Shown here: piece after piece, positions 48,834-58,284 of the stretch | Layout of the letters: each line of letters opens with the position of its first letter | How positions within the stretch are numbered: position 1 is the first letter of the stretch | Assembly: GCA_946186505.1 (NCBI GenBank) | Contig: CAMHNI010000015.1 | Location: forward strand, 1 to 61,939 | Source of the DNA: an uncultured Prevotellaceae bacterium | GTDB lineage: Bacteria > Bacteroidota > Bacteroidia > Bacteroidales > Bacteroidaceae | Length of the DNA: 61,939 nucleotides | Direction of reading: 5' to 3' | The notes under the pieces: generated by a model | The model's input: the letters and a program-made list of their open reading frames with translations, nothing else | Database searches by the model: none | Told to the model about the DNA's origin: nothing | Program-made: the position numbers and the translations under genes

Positions 48834-50638
48834 ATTTCTTCTTTTAGTATGTTCTTTAATAGATACGTGGCATTCTGATTGCGGGCCACGCCTTCGGTAA
48901 TGCGATAATTGTAGGTAATCTCATCAGAAAGTTGTATCTCGAAGCAATAGTTGTGGAAACGGTCGGGAGATTTCTGCTGCATCTTGGAGAGTTCGAGGTC
49001 GTGGGTGGCGACAATGCCAGTTACAGGGAGATCGGATATGCTTTGCAGGAACAGACGCGAGCCGTTGAGCTTATCGAGCGAGTTGGTGCCTTTGAGAATT
49101 TCGTCAAGGATGATGAGCGTATGGCGGTTTTGCTTGCAATAGCCGATGAGTTGCTTTAGTCGGAGGAGTTCGGCATTGAAGTAGCTGATGCCGTGAGCAA
49201 GATCATCGGTGGTGCGCATACTGCTGAACAACGAGAATCGTGACACCTTCAGATGACTGGCAAAGACAGGCAAGCCGCATAGGGCAAGAATGTAGTTGAT
49301 GCCAACAGAACGGAGGAAAGTGCTCTTTCCTGCCATGTTGGCTCCGGTGATGATGTAGTAGTGACCGTCGCTGATTTGGAAGTCATTACGCACAGCTTGC
49401 TCCCCGAGGAACGGATGGTAGAGACCTTTGGCAGAATAGACTATCGCATCGGTCTCGATAATCTCTGCATCTGTCCCCGCTGGTTCGTTGTAACGGAACG
49501 TGGCCATCGAAATGAGCGCATCGAAATGGCTCACCGCCTGAATCCAGTCTTCAATGCAGGGCATATACTGCTGTTGCCATTTTAGGAAGCGACGCACAAT
49601 GAAATAGTCGGCCAGATAGAGCGCATTCGATATGGGTACCCACACTTCGTTGCGCTGGTCGAGGTCGTTCAGGATGCTCTTCAACTGTCGGAAAGACTTG
49701 GTTGCGCTTTGCTGGTTGTCTGAAAGTCGACCGATGATTTCACGTGCCTCCTGGCTTTTCAAATTAGACTCAACAATGAGCATAATCATGCTGACATATG
49801 TGCCTAATCGTGGCAGGATGACATTGATGGAGCCATTGACCTTTTTCAGCGTCCGACCGAAGAACAGATAGGCCGCAGATACCTGAACGAGCAACCACAG
49901 CATAGGCCAAGACCCTGGCAGGGAACCAAACACGGCACCAATGAGCAGACCATAGAACACGATGATGCTCAGAATGGCCATAACAAGAGAAGTACGACTG
50001 AGTGCCAAAGGGGAAATGTCAGCCTCCCGCACTTCACGTAGTGCCTCCAGGATGGCATCAGTGTTGATATGCCGCCCTCTGCCTTGCATCAAAAAGGTGG
50101 AGCGCAGGCTTTCCCGTTCTGCCAGTTCTGCTATGGCTTCGCGACGGCGGACTATGCTCTCTGCCGATGGCGCTTCTGTCTGGGAAAGAACGGTAGCCAA
50201 ATAATCGCTGCCGCCTGTAGTAACAGTCCTGTTCATGCGGTTAAAGAGAGATTCAGCACCGAATATATCCATGTCGAACGTAAACGGGTGTCGCGGGTCG
50301 ATATACTTCTCTCCTGCATCGAAGCAGGAGAAGTCACCATTGAGGTAAGACCGTTCATTTTCATACACCTTCAGCAATCGCTCACATTCATCAGCCTTGT
50401 AGTTTTTCCCTGCATCCACCTGTCGGATGAAGTAATAAACGGCAAAGGAAATCACGGCGAGAATGATAAACAGGACACCGATACTAGTCAAAGTATAAGC
50501 CACGAGGCTGGCAAGCATAGCCACGAAAGCCGCAAGCTCTGCCAACACGAATGTCGTGTTGTGCCGTTTTAACTTAACAATCTCAGCAGTCAGTGCCGCC
50601 ACTTTGTCGGTGTAGAATTGGTAAAGTGAAATATTCAT
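48830..50638 (-). CDS. Membrane-anchored MutS-family ATPase
   Basis: About 602 residues from ATG 50,638 (50,650 is another possible start). Two hydrophobic segments near the N-terminus (about 30-65) and two in the middle (around 210-260: VMAILSIIVFYGLLIG; SWPMLWLLVQVSAAYLFFG) anchor it in the membrane. The C-terminal MutS ATPase domain has Walker A GANMAGKST, the Walker B region TLIILDEILKGTNS and the ATHDLEL segment. It lacks the mismatch-recognition and Smr domains. Proteins of this type are common in Bacteroidetes with unknown function and are unlikely to be the repair MutS. It lies between an outer-membrane barrel and an S41 peptidase. Confidence 0.82.
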   Translation of the reverse strand: MNISLYQFYTDKVAALTAEIVKLKRHNTTFVLAELAAFVAMLASLVAYTLTSIGVLFIILAVISFAVYYFIRQVDAGKNYKADECERLLKVYENERSYLNGDFSCFDAGEKYIDPRHPFTFDMDIFGAESLFNRMNRTVTTGGSDYLATVLSQTEAPSAESIVRRREAIAELAERESLRSTFLMQGRGRHINTDAILEALREVREADISPLALSRTSLVMAILSIIVFYGLLIGAVFGSLPGSWPMLWLLVQVSAAYLFFGRTLKKVNGSINVILPRLGTYVSMIMLIVESNLKSQEAREIIGRLSDNQQSATKSFRQLKSILNDLDQRNEVWVPISNALYLADYFIVRRFLKWQQQYMPCIEDWIQAVSHFDALISMATFRYNEPAGTDAEIIETDAIVYSAKGLYHPFLGEQAVRNDFQISDGHYYIITGANMAGKSTFLRSVGINYILALCGLPVFASHLKVSRFSLFSSMRTTDDLAHGISYFNAELLRLKQLIGYCKQNRHTLIILDEILKGTNSLDKLNGSRLFLQSISDLPVTGIVATHDLELSKMQQKSPDRFHNYCFEIQLSDEITYNYRITEGVARNQNATYLLKNILKEEI

Positions 50639-50655
50639 CATCTTGGTCACTCGAA

Positions 50656-51507
50656 TTATTTTTGTTTTGACGTAGACACAGGCATTGGTCTTGGTTGGAA
50701 ACGGAGGGGATTATCGCGGTCGCCCCAGATGAGTGTCTTAAGCAGACTGCCGACGGGAAACTCTATCCTTGATTTCTTTACTTTTATATAAGGTGTAACG
50801 ATGGGCTCTGTGGTCCAGCGGCCCGACATGGGATTGATGTAGCGACGTACACCAATATTCGAGCCAAAGCGGTCGCTGAAGCGAATGTCGGCATAGCCTC
50901 CGTAAGATGTAGTGCTGACATACGGACTGAAGGCTGGACCTACGAGGGGATTGTGGGCATAGTAATAGCCGAAAGCGTGAAGCGAAACGGCATCGGACAG
51001 GTCATAGCCAATGGTGCCTCCAAAACCATATTGGGTGTAGAGCGTGCTTTGCATCGGCATCCAGTATTTGTTAGCAGTAGCCGAGGCTGACAGTTGCAAC
51101 TGTCCGAAATCCTGATGCAGCGAGAGTGAACTAGTCTGAAAATCCATCAGCCCAGGCATCTGATTTGTTGCGCCGCTGATACTAAGATGTCCTCTACGCC
51201 ATAGGTTAAATGAGTTTACGCCCATTGGTGTATGTTGTCGAGTAAGCACTATGCCATGCGTTGCTTTGTCTTTATAGGTATTCAGGTAAGACAGTCCGGA
51301 ATTTTCCGTAGGTGCCGGCAGTAAGTTCGGCTTCATTGCATCAATGACATACTTCGCCGAGTCTATCATCAGGTAGTTGACAAATCCCATAGTCTGTAGG
51401 GCAGCATCATTCCCCGACAAGATTCCCTTGTCGTCCTGCTCCGTCTGCGCATTGGCTTGTAATGCACAGACCATGAGCACTAAGAATAACACCTCACGTC
51501 TTTTCAC
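50656..51507 (-). CDS. Exported outer-membrane barrel-like protein
   Basis: 283 residues. The signal peptide ends near residue 20 (LQANA-Q). The mature protein has alternating polar/hydrophobic beta strands with aromatic girdles (RRGHLSISGATNQ; YGFGGTIGYDLSDAVSLHAF; SYGGYADIRFSDRFGSNIGV), as in small outer-membrane barrels. No enzyme motif. It starts inside the end of the small membrane protein gene (14-nt overlap) and ends 17 bp before the preferred MutS-like start. Confidence 0.68.
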   Translation of the reverse strand: MKRREVLFLVLMVCALQANAQTEQDDKGILSGNDAALQTMGFVNYLMIDSAKYVIDAMKPNLLPAPTENSGLSYLNTYKDKATHGIVLTRQHTPMGVNSFNLWRRGHLSISGATNQMPGLMDFQTSSLSLHQDFGQLQLSASATANKYWMPMQSTLYTQYGFGGTIGYDLSDAVSLHAFGYYYAHNPLVGPAFSPYVSTTSYGGYADIRFSDRFGSNIGVRRYINPMSGRWTTEPIVTPYIKVKKSRIEFPVGSLLKTLIWGDRDNPLRFQPRPMPVSTSKQK

Positions 51508-51691
51508 TCTTATTCTTTTTTATGTAACGGATAAGAGGGAAAAGTATTGCAAATGTTATGGCATAAATGACAAGTTTCATCCAATTCTGAATGTCGCCAC
51601 TCAAAATCCATACTGCAATACATATAATCAAACAGATAAATGCAAAGAGCACAAAATTTAATATAGTTCCCCAATGTTTCATCAATGTCAT
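51494..51691 (-). CDS. Small two-span membrane protein
   Basis: 65 residues from ATG 51,691 (62 from ATG 51,682, which starts MKHWGTIL). Two hydrophobic helices (about residues 9-30, ILNFVLFAFICLIICIAVWI, and 38-56, VIYAITFAILFPLIRYI) and a lysine-rich C-terminus (KKNKSEKT). It lies 8 bp after the esterase stop and overlaps the next gene by 14 nt, so it is an ordinary operon member. No family was recognised. Confidence 0.6.
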   Translation of the reverse strand: MTLMKHWGTILNFVLFAFICLIICIAVWILSGDIQNWMKLVIYAITFAILFPLIRYIKKNKSEKT

Positions 51692-51699
51692 TTCTAATA

Positions 51700-52905
51700 T
51701 TACTCTCCCATCCAAGGGCCTCTCTCCCACAGGCGATAGATGCGGGTGGCGTGCTCTGCATCGTGAATGATGAGGTTGCCCGTGTCGGCATTTGAGATGA
51801 TGGCCTCGCGCTCCCAACTGCCACGGGTAAACTTGAATTGGGCAGGCAGGTGCAGACGGAGATCGATTGCAGCAATACTGTCATTGACGAGAGGCATTCT
51901 GACACCTTTTGCCTCCCAATTGGCCAGTGCCTCTTGGTTGCCTGTGATATAAATGGTGTCCGGCAGATTCTTTCCGCGCAGTTCAATGTGGACGGGATAG
52001 GTCTCTTCGCCAACATAGCCCACAAGGTTCTTTGCACCGAAAACGATGTAGTCGTTCAGCGCAGCAGTCAAACTGGGCATAAAGCCGTTGTAATGGCCGT
52101 AGCCGGGGAAGGTATGTACGGAAGTGACGGTATTCTCGTTGAAGTGTGACTTGTCTTTAAGAAACGAGCTGACACGCTCCCAGCCTGCTTTCCAATCATC
52201 GCCCCAGTAGTTGTGTCCATCTTCTATCTCACCTGACATTGAGGCATAGATAAAACGGGGTGCCTTGCGGTCTTTGAATTGATGGTTCTCAATGTCTGTG
52301 GCCAGACGATATTCATCATAGGCACAGTTGGGCGAGACGGCGATGTAGTCATCAAACAAGTCGTCTGTGACCAAAGCATCAAGCACAAACGATGCACTCA
52401 GGGAGTGGCCGATGCCAAGCGTTCGTCCAGATGTACGATAGTGTGTTGTCACGTATGGCATCAGCTCGTTCTTTACAAACTTTTTCAGGTCGGGCGATTT
52501 GCCATAGTAATAACCCTCCCTGAATAACCCGTTATTACCGTGTATGGGCATAGGCAGGTAGTCGTGGTTACGGAAATAGTTGATGTCCCATAGGTTTGGC
52601 GAACAGATGCCTACGATGATGAAACTCTGGCTTCTTCCACCATCAGGGTCTGGTTTGCAGGCTATGTTGAGCAGGCAATGTACGAGGTCGAACATCGTTC
52701 TGTCCTGTGCATCGAACACATAGATGACATCGTAGTAGGTCTGGTCAAAGTTCGGGTAGTTGTCGGGCGTGTAGATCAGCACCTGCCGCTCGTGGTTGAA
52801 ATACTCCGACTTCATCGTAAGTTCCTTCACGCTTTCGAGTGGAACCTGTGCCCATCCCGTCGTTGCGACAAGGGCGAGCAAGATGGTGATGATGGTTTTC
52901 TTCAT
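51700..52905 (-). CDS. Alpha/beta-hydrolase esterase with carbohydrate-binding-like C-terminus
   Basis: 401 residues with a signal peptide (MKKTIITILLALVATTGWAQ). The esterase domain (D-type, as in IroE/BesA-like enzymes) has the nucleophile Ser168 in GHSLSAS, an FDAQDRT strand and a candidate catalytic histidine in FPGYGHYNGF. The C-terminal 95 residues resemble a CBM20-like beta domain (ITGNQEALANWEAKGVRMPL; AIDLRLHLPAQFKF), suggesting action on a glycan ester or a siderophore. Within the leftward operon, 18 bp from the OMP gene upstream. Confidence 0.8.
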   Translation of the reverse strand: MKKTIITILLALVATTGWAQVPLESVKELTMKSEYFNHERQVLIYTPDNYPNFDQTYYDVIYVFDAQDRTMFDLVHCLLNIACKPDPDGGRSQSFIIVGICSPNLWDINYFRNHDYLPMPIHGNNGLFREGYYYGKSPDLKKFVKNELMPYVTTHYRTSGRTLGIGHSLSASFVLDALVTDDLFDDYIAVSPNCAYDEYRLATDIENHQFKDRKAPRFIYASMSGEIEDGHNYWGDDWKAGWERVSSFLKDKSHFNENTVTSVHTFPGYGHYNGFMPSLTAALNDYIVFGAKNLVGYVGEETYPVHIELRGKNLPDTIYITGNQEALANWEAKGVRMPLVNDSIAAIDLRLHLPAQFKFTRGSWEREAIISNADTGNLIIHDAEHATRIYRLWERGPWMGE

Positions 52906-52923
52906 ATTCGTTTCGTTTTATTG

Positions 52924-53559
52924 TTATAGCTCAAATCTGTACCCAACGGTCAACTGAACGACCCTGTTGTGAATCTTGACTGCATCAATTTTTGTAGCGT
53001 TCGTCAGACCGAGGTTATAGCGGGCATCTATCCGTATGGCACCTATCGTGTACGACAGGCCAATAGGGATGCTGAGGTCAAAGGTCTTGAACCAGGTGTC
53101 ATCGCTCGATGTCACAGTCCAGTTGCCATGTTCATCAAGCATTTCCTCATGGATGTGCTTCTTCAGTGCAAAGCCTGGCTGTAAGCCCAAGTGAAAGGCA
53201 AAGTCGGGAGTGATGTAGAAGTTTGCCGTCAAGGGGATATTAAGGTAATGCAGCGTGGATGAAGAGTTATGGAATTGTGAATTGTCTTTCATCTTCGTTC
53301 CCTGGTTGGAATAAAGGAGTCCACCCGACAGGCTGAACCTTTCGCGCAGCTGATACTCTAATTCTGCACCAGCCACAAGCCCAGCCTTGCTGGTGTATTC
53401 CATTTTCTCCCCGTCAATGCCGACATAGATGTCCGGATCTGTCAACTTGGCGATGTTGATACCAACTTTTGGCGTCAGTGTCCAACTACCTACTTCTCGT
53501 TGTGCATTGCCAATCAACGGCATTGCAAGCATTGCTAATATGATAACGTTTCTCTTCAT
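52924..53559 (-). CDS. PorT-type outer-membrane beta-barrel protein
   Basis: 211 residues: a signal peptide (MKRNVIILAMLAMPLIGNA) followed by an eight-stranded OMP_b-brl_2-like barrel (WTLTPKVGINIAKLTD; GLVAGAELEYQLRERFSLSG; TLHYLNIPLTANFYITPDFA; closing VVQLTVGYRFEL with the terminal aromatic-x-hydrophobic signature). Function unknown. A near-consensus -7 box (TATCCTTG on the minus strand, 53,618-53,625) precedes it, so it may start a sub-operon containing the esterase, OMP, MutS-like and S41 genes. Confidence 0.85.
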   Translation of the reverse strand: MKRNVIILAMLAMPLIGNAQREVGSWTLTPKVGINIAKLTDPDIYVGIDGEKMEYTSKAGLVAGAELEYQLRERFSLSGGLLYSNQGTKMKDNSQFHNSSSTLHYLNIPLTANFYITPDFAFHLGLQPGFALKKHIHEEMLDEHGNWTVTSSDDTWFKTFDLSIPIGLSYTIGAIRIDARYNLGLTNATKIDAVKIHNRVVQLTVGYRFEL

Positions 53560-53617
53560 TATATTTTAAGTTATATCCATAAATATAAACGGAAACCCTG
53601 CTGCTTTTATTGTACTG

Positions 53618-53625
53618 CAAGGATA
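53618..53625 (-). promoter_or_regulatory. Possible internal promoter -7 box
   Basis: The minus strand reads TATCCTTG (one base from TAnnTTTG), 58 bp upstream of the barrel gene in a 91-bp gap. Confidence 0.35.
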
Positions 53626-53650
53626 GTAGTAGCACCCCTGACCTCCCATG

Positions 53651-54448
53651 TCATCTCATTTCATATTCTGCTATGAGCATAATGTTCTTCCCGTTATGTA
53701 TGATGGGATGGAAGAATCGGTAGCGGGTGGCTGGCGTGGGGAATGCCTTGGGACTAAGTTTGCCGATGACTGTTCTGCTCCCGTAAGGCCGCACCTCATA
53801 GCCAATGTCATTGAACATCTCGTTTCGGGGCAGTTTGCGCCAGACTCCTTCCGAATCAAGAAATGCTATCTCGCAATGTTCGCCACAAGTCAGTTCATTG
53901 TTGCTGTTGTTCCTCAAGATGAAGGTTACGTCTTCGGCTGTAAGAGGGAAAACATCTTTGGTGGGACGAATACTGATGCCCAGCGTATCACTTACACCAG
54001 TCTTTGACATTCGTATTGGAGATTCGGGCCCTACAAATTTCAGAATGGGTGCATCATAGACTTTCTGGCGGAACAGGCGACGGCGTTCTGCGGTGTTATA
54101 GATGAAGTTCACCTCTATGCCGTTAGTCACCGCACAATAACTGCTGATACAACCCGCCAGCTCTTTGCATTTGCCAAGTCGCTGTCCAATCGTGTCCATG
54201 ATGGCATTCAGCTCATGCTCACTGTATTGCCTCGCAGGTTTGTTGGAAGCGGATGCCTCAGCATCATGCTCATTCCCTTCCTCCGCCAGTAGGGCTTCAG
54301 CACTGTCAAGCCTGTGTGCCGATTCCCATGCATCCTGCTTCTTTAATTCTACAGAATCACTTGCAGATGATTCCGAGGCCGACTGGTTTGATGAGGGGCG
54401 GCACGAAACCAAAGCAAGAGCAAACAGGATGAATATTACCTTTTTCAT
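53651..54448 (-). CDS. Lipoprotein with Ig-like C-terminal domain
   Basis: 265 residues. Lipobox LALVSC (Cys16), then an acidic Ser/Ala/Glu linker (about 18-72). The C-terminal half contains a beta domain resembling bacterial Ig-like Big_14 (FPLTAEDVTFILRNNSNNEL; CEIAFLDSEGVWRKLP; ATRYRFFHPI), often found in surface lipoproteins. Function unknown. It begins 4 nt inside the end of the previous gene (ATGA-type overlap). Confidence 0.75.
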   Translation of the reverse strand: MKKVIFILFALALVSCRPSSNQSASESSASDSVELKKQDAWESAHRLDSAEALLAEEGNEHDAEASASNKPARQYSEHELNAIMDTIGQRLGKCKELAGCISSYCAVTNGIEVNFIYNTAERRRLFRQKVYDAPILKFVGPESPIRMSKTGVSDTLGISIRPTKDVFPLTAEDVTFILRNNSNNELTCGEHCEIAFLDSEGVWRKLPRNEMFNDIGYEVRPYGSRTVIGKLSPKAFPTPATRYRFFHPIIHNGKNIMLIAEYEMR

Positions 54449-55140
54449 GATGGGGATGCCTTGAAGATAATATGCATATAGTTTCCCTCTTCTGCTCCGA
54501 AACGCTGGATAAGATTAGAGCCGTCGTAGATGGCTTTCAGTTGCAGGGCAACGCCACTCTTTGCCAGTGATAGGAAAGAGTTTGGCTGTGTCAGTTCATC
54601 CGCTGCGCAGATATAATTATAGTTGCTATTGAACTCTATGCGGATATGATGGTCGGCTCCGCCATAGACCAGATATAGCGACATGACATTTGGCGTAAAA
54701 GCCCATTTGATTTGCTCATAGTCCGTGTCGTAGCCGAGGTCGTAACGGGCAGTGATGGCTTGTGGAGCTGCTTCTGCAAGCGCATCGCTCAACTCCTTGT
54801 CTGCATCTACGACCTTTGAAATCAGCGATATGGGGAAGTCTTGAAAGAATACATGCTGCATCTTATAGTCGGACACTTCAAGTTGCACGTCACCGAATGT
54901 TGCTTCATGGGCTTTTGTTATTATGTGTCGCCCCTTCTCGTCCGTCATATCCGTACAATCTTTGTCCTTATATATAATGATATACTCACCAGGATATTCG
55001 CCGGATATATTCTGCCCGTATGTTTCCTTTTGTGTGTTCGTTAGCCGCCTCTCCACATTGTCATCGCTGCAACAAGAGGCGAGGAAGAACATGGCAACTG
55101 TCATTACCAGGGAACATCTCCAAATAATCTCTACTCTCAT
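54445..55140 (-). CDS. DUF4840-like lipoprotein
   Basis: 231 residues with a lipoprotein signal (MFFLASCC). The mature part (GEYPGEYIIIYKDKDCTDMT; FGDVQLEVSDYKMQHVFFQD; KWAFTPNVMSLYLVYGGADH; KSGVALQLKAIYDGSNLIQR) fits the DUF4840 pattern as I remember it, a Bacteroidetes-only domain of unknown function. Tightly spaced: 5 bp from the preceding gene, and overlapping the next by 4 nt. Confidence 0.7.
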   Translation of the reverse strand: MRVEIIWRCSLVMTVAMFFLASCCSDDNVERRLTNTQKETYGQNISGEYPGEYIIIYKDKDCTDMTDEKGRHIITKAHEATFGDVQLEVSDYKMQHVFFQDFPISLISKVVDADKELSDALAEAAPQAITARYDLGYDTDYEQIKWAFTPNVMSLYLVYGGADHHIRIEFNSNYNYICAADELTQPNSFLSLAKSGVALQLKAIYDGSNLIQRFGAEEGNYMHIIFKASPS

Positions 55141-55145
55141 CTTCT

Positions 55146-55553
55146 TTACCTCTGATGTGCAGTACGCTCGAAATTGTAGATGATGTCAGGACGGTCTGCC
55201 ATTTCCCATGACATGGTGCTATTGCCCAATTTCCTGATGTTCCATGTCTGAGACTCTGGCGTGCCGCCGTACATGGGTTCGTAGATGATAAGTTGTCGAT
55301 TATCCTTAAGCATATACCCCCGATGTATAATCGTATCACCAGCAAACACATCATAAACATAGATGTCGCAATCGCCATTGGCAGAAAAGGTGTATTCTAC
55401 ATTGCCCTCACTGACAACACCTTTATCATAGACCTTCTGCCAAGTCCCGACAAGGTTGTTGGCATCGAAATCTTCATCATCGTTGCTGCAAAAGGTGAGG
55501 GAGAAAGCAGCAAGCATCACAAATGCGATTCTCCAGAGTTTCATTGTTTTCAT
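55146..55553 (-). CDS. Lipocalin-like small lipoprotein
   Basis: 135 residues from ATG 55,553. Lipobox SLTFC. The mature part is a lipocalin-like beta sheet (NNLVGTWQKVYDKGVVSEGN; EYTFSANGDCDIYVYD; TPESQTWNIRKLGNSTMSWE). These are common envelope lipoproteins of Bacteroidales without a known ligand. A terminator-like hairpin lies between it and the upstream receptor gene, so it may have its own promoter, though no -7 box was seen. Confidence 0.75.
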   Translation of the reverse strand: MKTMKLWRIAFVMLAAFSLTFCSNDDEDFDANNLVGTWQKVYDKGVVSEGNVEYTFSANGDCDIYVYDVFAGDTIIHRGYMLKDNRQLIIYEPMYGGTPESQTWNIRKLGNSTMSWEMADRPDIIYNFERTAHQR

Positions 55554-55658
55554 TTCGATATTGTTTGTTGATAATGTTTCTATATAAACGCCGTGAAGCG
55601 GGAAATCCTGCATCGTAGGGCGTTAAATGTTCTTAATCGATATTCTATTCTTTGAAGT

Positions 55659-55691
55659 GGGCAGTGTCGGCACTGAGGCCGACGGCTGCCC
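55659..55691 (-). terminator. Hairpin downstream of the TonB-dependent receptor
   Basis: GGGCAG/CTGCCC and the inner GTCGGC/GCCGAC stems with one bulged G and the loop ACTGAG, 19 bp beyond the receptor stop. It would partly separate the signalling genes from the lipoprotein genes. Confidence 0.7.
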
Positions 55692-55710
55692 GCTATCAAC
55701 GAGAGAGAGT

Positions 55711-58281
55711 TTATAATCTGTTCTTTTCATCGTTACCGGCACCTGTACCCTTATATTTGCTTCGGGTCGAATTGAATTTATATGTCAGGGAAATGCCGAA
55801 CTTCTGCGTATAGACGTATGCATCCTTAGTCATTAATGCCACGGGATAGGTGGCCTGCCACTTTTCACGCAGCGTCTTGAATACATCGTTGGCAAAGAAG
55901 ATGGCTGTAAGCCTTTCGCTGAAGAACGACTTCTGCAGGCGAAGGTCGATGTTGAACTTGTGGCTGTCGCGTGTAAAACCGTAGTCGTTGCTGGTGACAT
56001 AGCGGAGATAGAGCATGGCCTTTGCGGTCTCGTCAATGATGAACCAGTTGCGCAGGCTGAAGGTCCATTCAGGCTTGTCGAGACCGATTGTTACGCCGGA
56101 GTACTTCGTCGGGAAATGCTGCTGCCAGTAACTCAACGTCAGCGTAGGCTGATAGAATCCGAGTTTCGGGGAGGCGACAAGCGACGCATGCCATGCCTCC
56201 TGACGGTCGAAGTTCCGTCGTGTCCATATCGTCATGTCACTGCCTTGCTCGTATGGACTGCCATACGAGAAGAAGATGTCTTTGTTCAGCGTGTAACCCG
56301 CTGACAGACTCAGCCATGAATAGTTAAGTCGCAGGTCTATATCCTGCCGATTGGTGGGTCTGAGCAACGGATTTCCGCCCTCCACCTCGTAGCGGTTGTC
56401 GTATTGGACGTAGGAGCTGAGCATATAGTAGGAGGGGCGCTTGATACGCTTGTTGTAACTAAACTCTGCTCCCCACTTGCCTTTCTTCCATCCGACGGAG
56501 AGATTCGGGAACAGGTCGCCATACTTACGGCTGGGTTCTTCCTGATATACACCGAAAGAGCGATAGTCGGTAGACACCCGCTCATAACGCAAGCCTCCGT
56601 CAAAGCTCCAGTCGCCCAAATGCAGGGCGTATTCGGCAAAGCCAGCAATGTTGCTCTCCCTGATGTCATCGTCTGATGACTTGACGTAATGCTCCTCGTT
56701 CTCGTTGGTGCCATAGCTGTGGGTGCGGGTCACCTCGGAGCCGATACTCAGCTCGCCCTTCCATACGGGATAGGACAGCACCAGCTTGCCTGCCAACATG
56801 TTACGGTGGTCTTCATTTCGCAGATGGATGTCACGGTCTTCGATTTGCAGGCTGCGCTCCGTCTCAACGTCACTTCTGACTTTCTTGTTCCAAAGCCAGG
56901 AGCCGTTGAAGTCGATACCCAGTTTACCTATCTTGCCGACGTAATAGGCATTGGCCTCATGAATGGGACCGTCAGTCTCCGTCGTTCCCATCCACTGGTC
57001 GACGATTCCCTCCAGTTGGTCATTTCTGGTAATAGTCTGTACGCAGTTTGCCTCGCCTCCCATATAGAGTGAGCCGTCGAGACTATATTTGAAACCTATC
57101 GAGTTGTTGGCATTGATGTCGTAGCTCATACCAATCTCGCCACTGAGGTCTGTAAACCAGAAAGTGTTTGGGCAAGTCTGGTCGAGAGCAATGCGGTCAC
57201 CATTGATATTTGATTCCCAGCCGACTCTGTTGTCCTCTGAATGGTGGTTATTGTAGAATGTCATGGTGCCGAACAGCTCCAGGCCACCTTGACGGTATTT
57301 CATTTCCAAATCGTCGTAAGTCGTCCACTTCCTGTTGTTGGCCACTTGGCTGAATGCCTCTATGCTAAAGCCGTCACCCTGTGGAAGAATGGTCTTGATG
57401 CGGATAACGGCATTCACCTCGGCATTGTACTTGGCACCAGGCGAGGTGATGATGTCCACACTCTTGATGTTGTCAGACTTCAGCTGTTTCAGTTCCTTAG
57501 CACTCTGCACTTTTTTGTTGTTGATGTAGATTTCGGGCGTGCCTTTGGCAAAGACGGTGAAATTGCCTTCGCTACCCTGCACGCCGGGCAGCATGGAGAG
57601 AACATCGTCTGCTGTTCCGACATCTTTCAGCATCGAGTTTTGAATATCCACGGTCATGCCGCCCGTGGTCATCTTGTATTGAGGAATCTCTCCCTTTACT
57701 GTCACATTCCCCAAGGTATATGTGTCGGGCTGCATCCGAATGGTTCCGATGTCTGAGGTCTCACACCTTTTATATATGGTTTTGTAACCCACGAAGGAGA
57801 TTCTGGCAAGGACTGGATGCTGTTCGCAGGGAATGACGAAGAAACCGCTTTCGTTCGACACGCCGCCGGTAATCAGCGTGGTGTCCTGGGGCGAGAGCAG
57901 GGCGATGTTGGCGTAGGCTACGGGCTGGCCTTGCTCGTCGATGACGGTGCCCTTGTAGCGGAGGGCTGTCTTCTGCGGACACTCGACGATGATTTCCTGT
58001 TGGCTGGGATTTGCTATCCCCGGCTCAACGGTCATGCGGATGGGATAGAAGCCTATCATCTGGCGGATGGCATCGGGCACGGTCTTGCGGTGTACCGAAG
58101 TGGTGATGCGGAAGTCCTCCAGTTCGTTGTAGAGGAAACTGATGGTGTATTCCTCGGTCTGCTCGTTCAGTTGGCGCAGGGCCTCGCTCAGCGACACATT
58201 ATTATAATCGCGTGTAATCTTCTGGGCCTGCACTCCGGCAAAGATAAGACAGCAGACAAGCATTGATACGATTCTCTTCAT
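55711..58281 (-). CDS. STN-containing TonB-dependent receptor-like outer-membrane protein
   Basis: 856 residues. Signal peptide (MKRIVSMLVCCLIFAGVQA), STN domain (about 22-75, the secretin/TonB N-terminal fold used to signal to anti-sigma factors), carboxypeptidase-regulatory-like beta domain (about 107-190, KGTVIDEQGQPVAYANIALL), plug domain (about 200-300, LSMLPGVQGSEG then SVDIITSPGAKYNAEVN) and a large beta-barrel (about 300-856, OMP_b-brl_3 type). No SusD partner follows. Together with the ECF sigma factor and DUF4974 protein directly upstream it forms a surface-signalling unit: ligand binding outside leads to sigma activation inside (known for FecA/FecR/FecI, inferred here). Confidence 0.85.
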   Translation of the reverse strand: MKRIVSMLVCCLIFAGVQAQKITRDYNNVSLSEALRQLNEQTEEYTISFLYNELEDFRITTSVHRKTVPDAIRQMIGFYPIRMTVEPGIANPSQQEIIVECPQKTALRYKGTVIDEQGQPVAYANIALLSPQDTTLITGGVSNESGFFVIPCEQHPVLARISFVGYKTIYKRCETSDIGTIRMQPDTYTLGNVTVKGEIPQYKMTTGGMTVDIQNSMLKDVGTADDVLSMLPGVQGSEGNFTVFAKGTPEIYINNKKVQSAKELKQLKSDNIKSVDIITSPGAKYNAEVNAVIRIKTILPQGDGFSIEAFSQVANNRKWTTYDDLEMKYRQGGLELFGTMTFYNNHHSEDNRVGWESNINGDRIALDQTCPNTFWFTDLSGEIGMSYDINANNSIGFKYSLDGSLYMGGEANCVQTITRNDQLEGIVDQWMGTTETDGPIHEANAYYVGKIGKLGIDFNGSWLWNKKVRSDVETERSLQIEDRDIHLRNEDHRNMLAGKLVLSYPVWKGELSIGSEVTRTHSYGTNENEEHYVKSSDDDIRESNIAGFAEYALHLGDWSFDGGLRYERVSTDYRSFGVYQEEPSRKYGDLFPNLSVGWKKGKWGAEFSYNKRIKRPSYYMLSSYVQYDNRYEVEGGNPLLRPTNRQDIDLRLNYSWLSLSAGYTLNKDIFFSYGSPYEQGSDMTIWTRRNFDRQEAWHASLVASPKLGFYQPTLTLSYWQQHFPTKYSGVTIGLDKPEWTFSLRNWFIIDETAKAMLYLRYVTSNDYGFTRDSHKFNIDLRLQKSFFSERLTAIFFANDVFKTLREKWQATYPVALMTKDAYVYTQKFGISLTYKFNSTRSKYKGTGAGNDEKNRL

Positions 58282-58284
58282 GGC

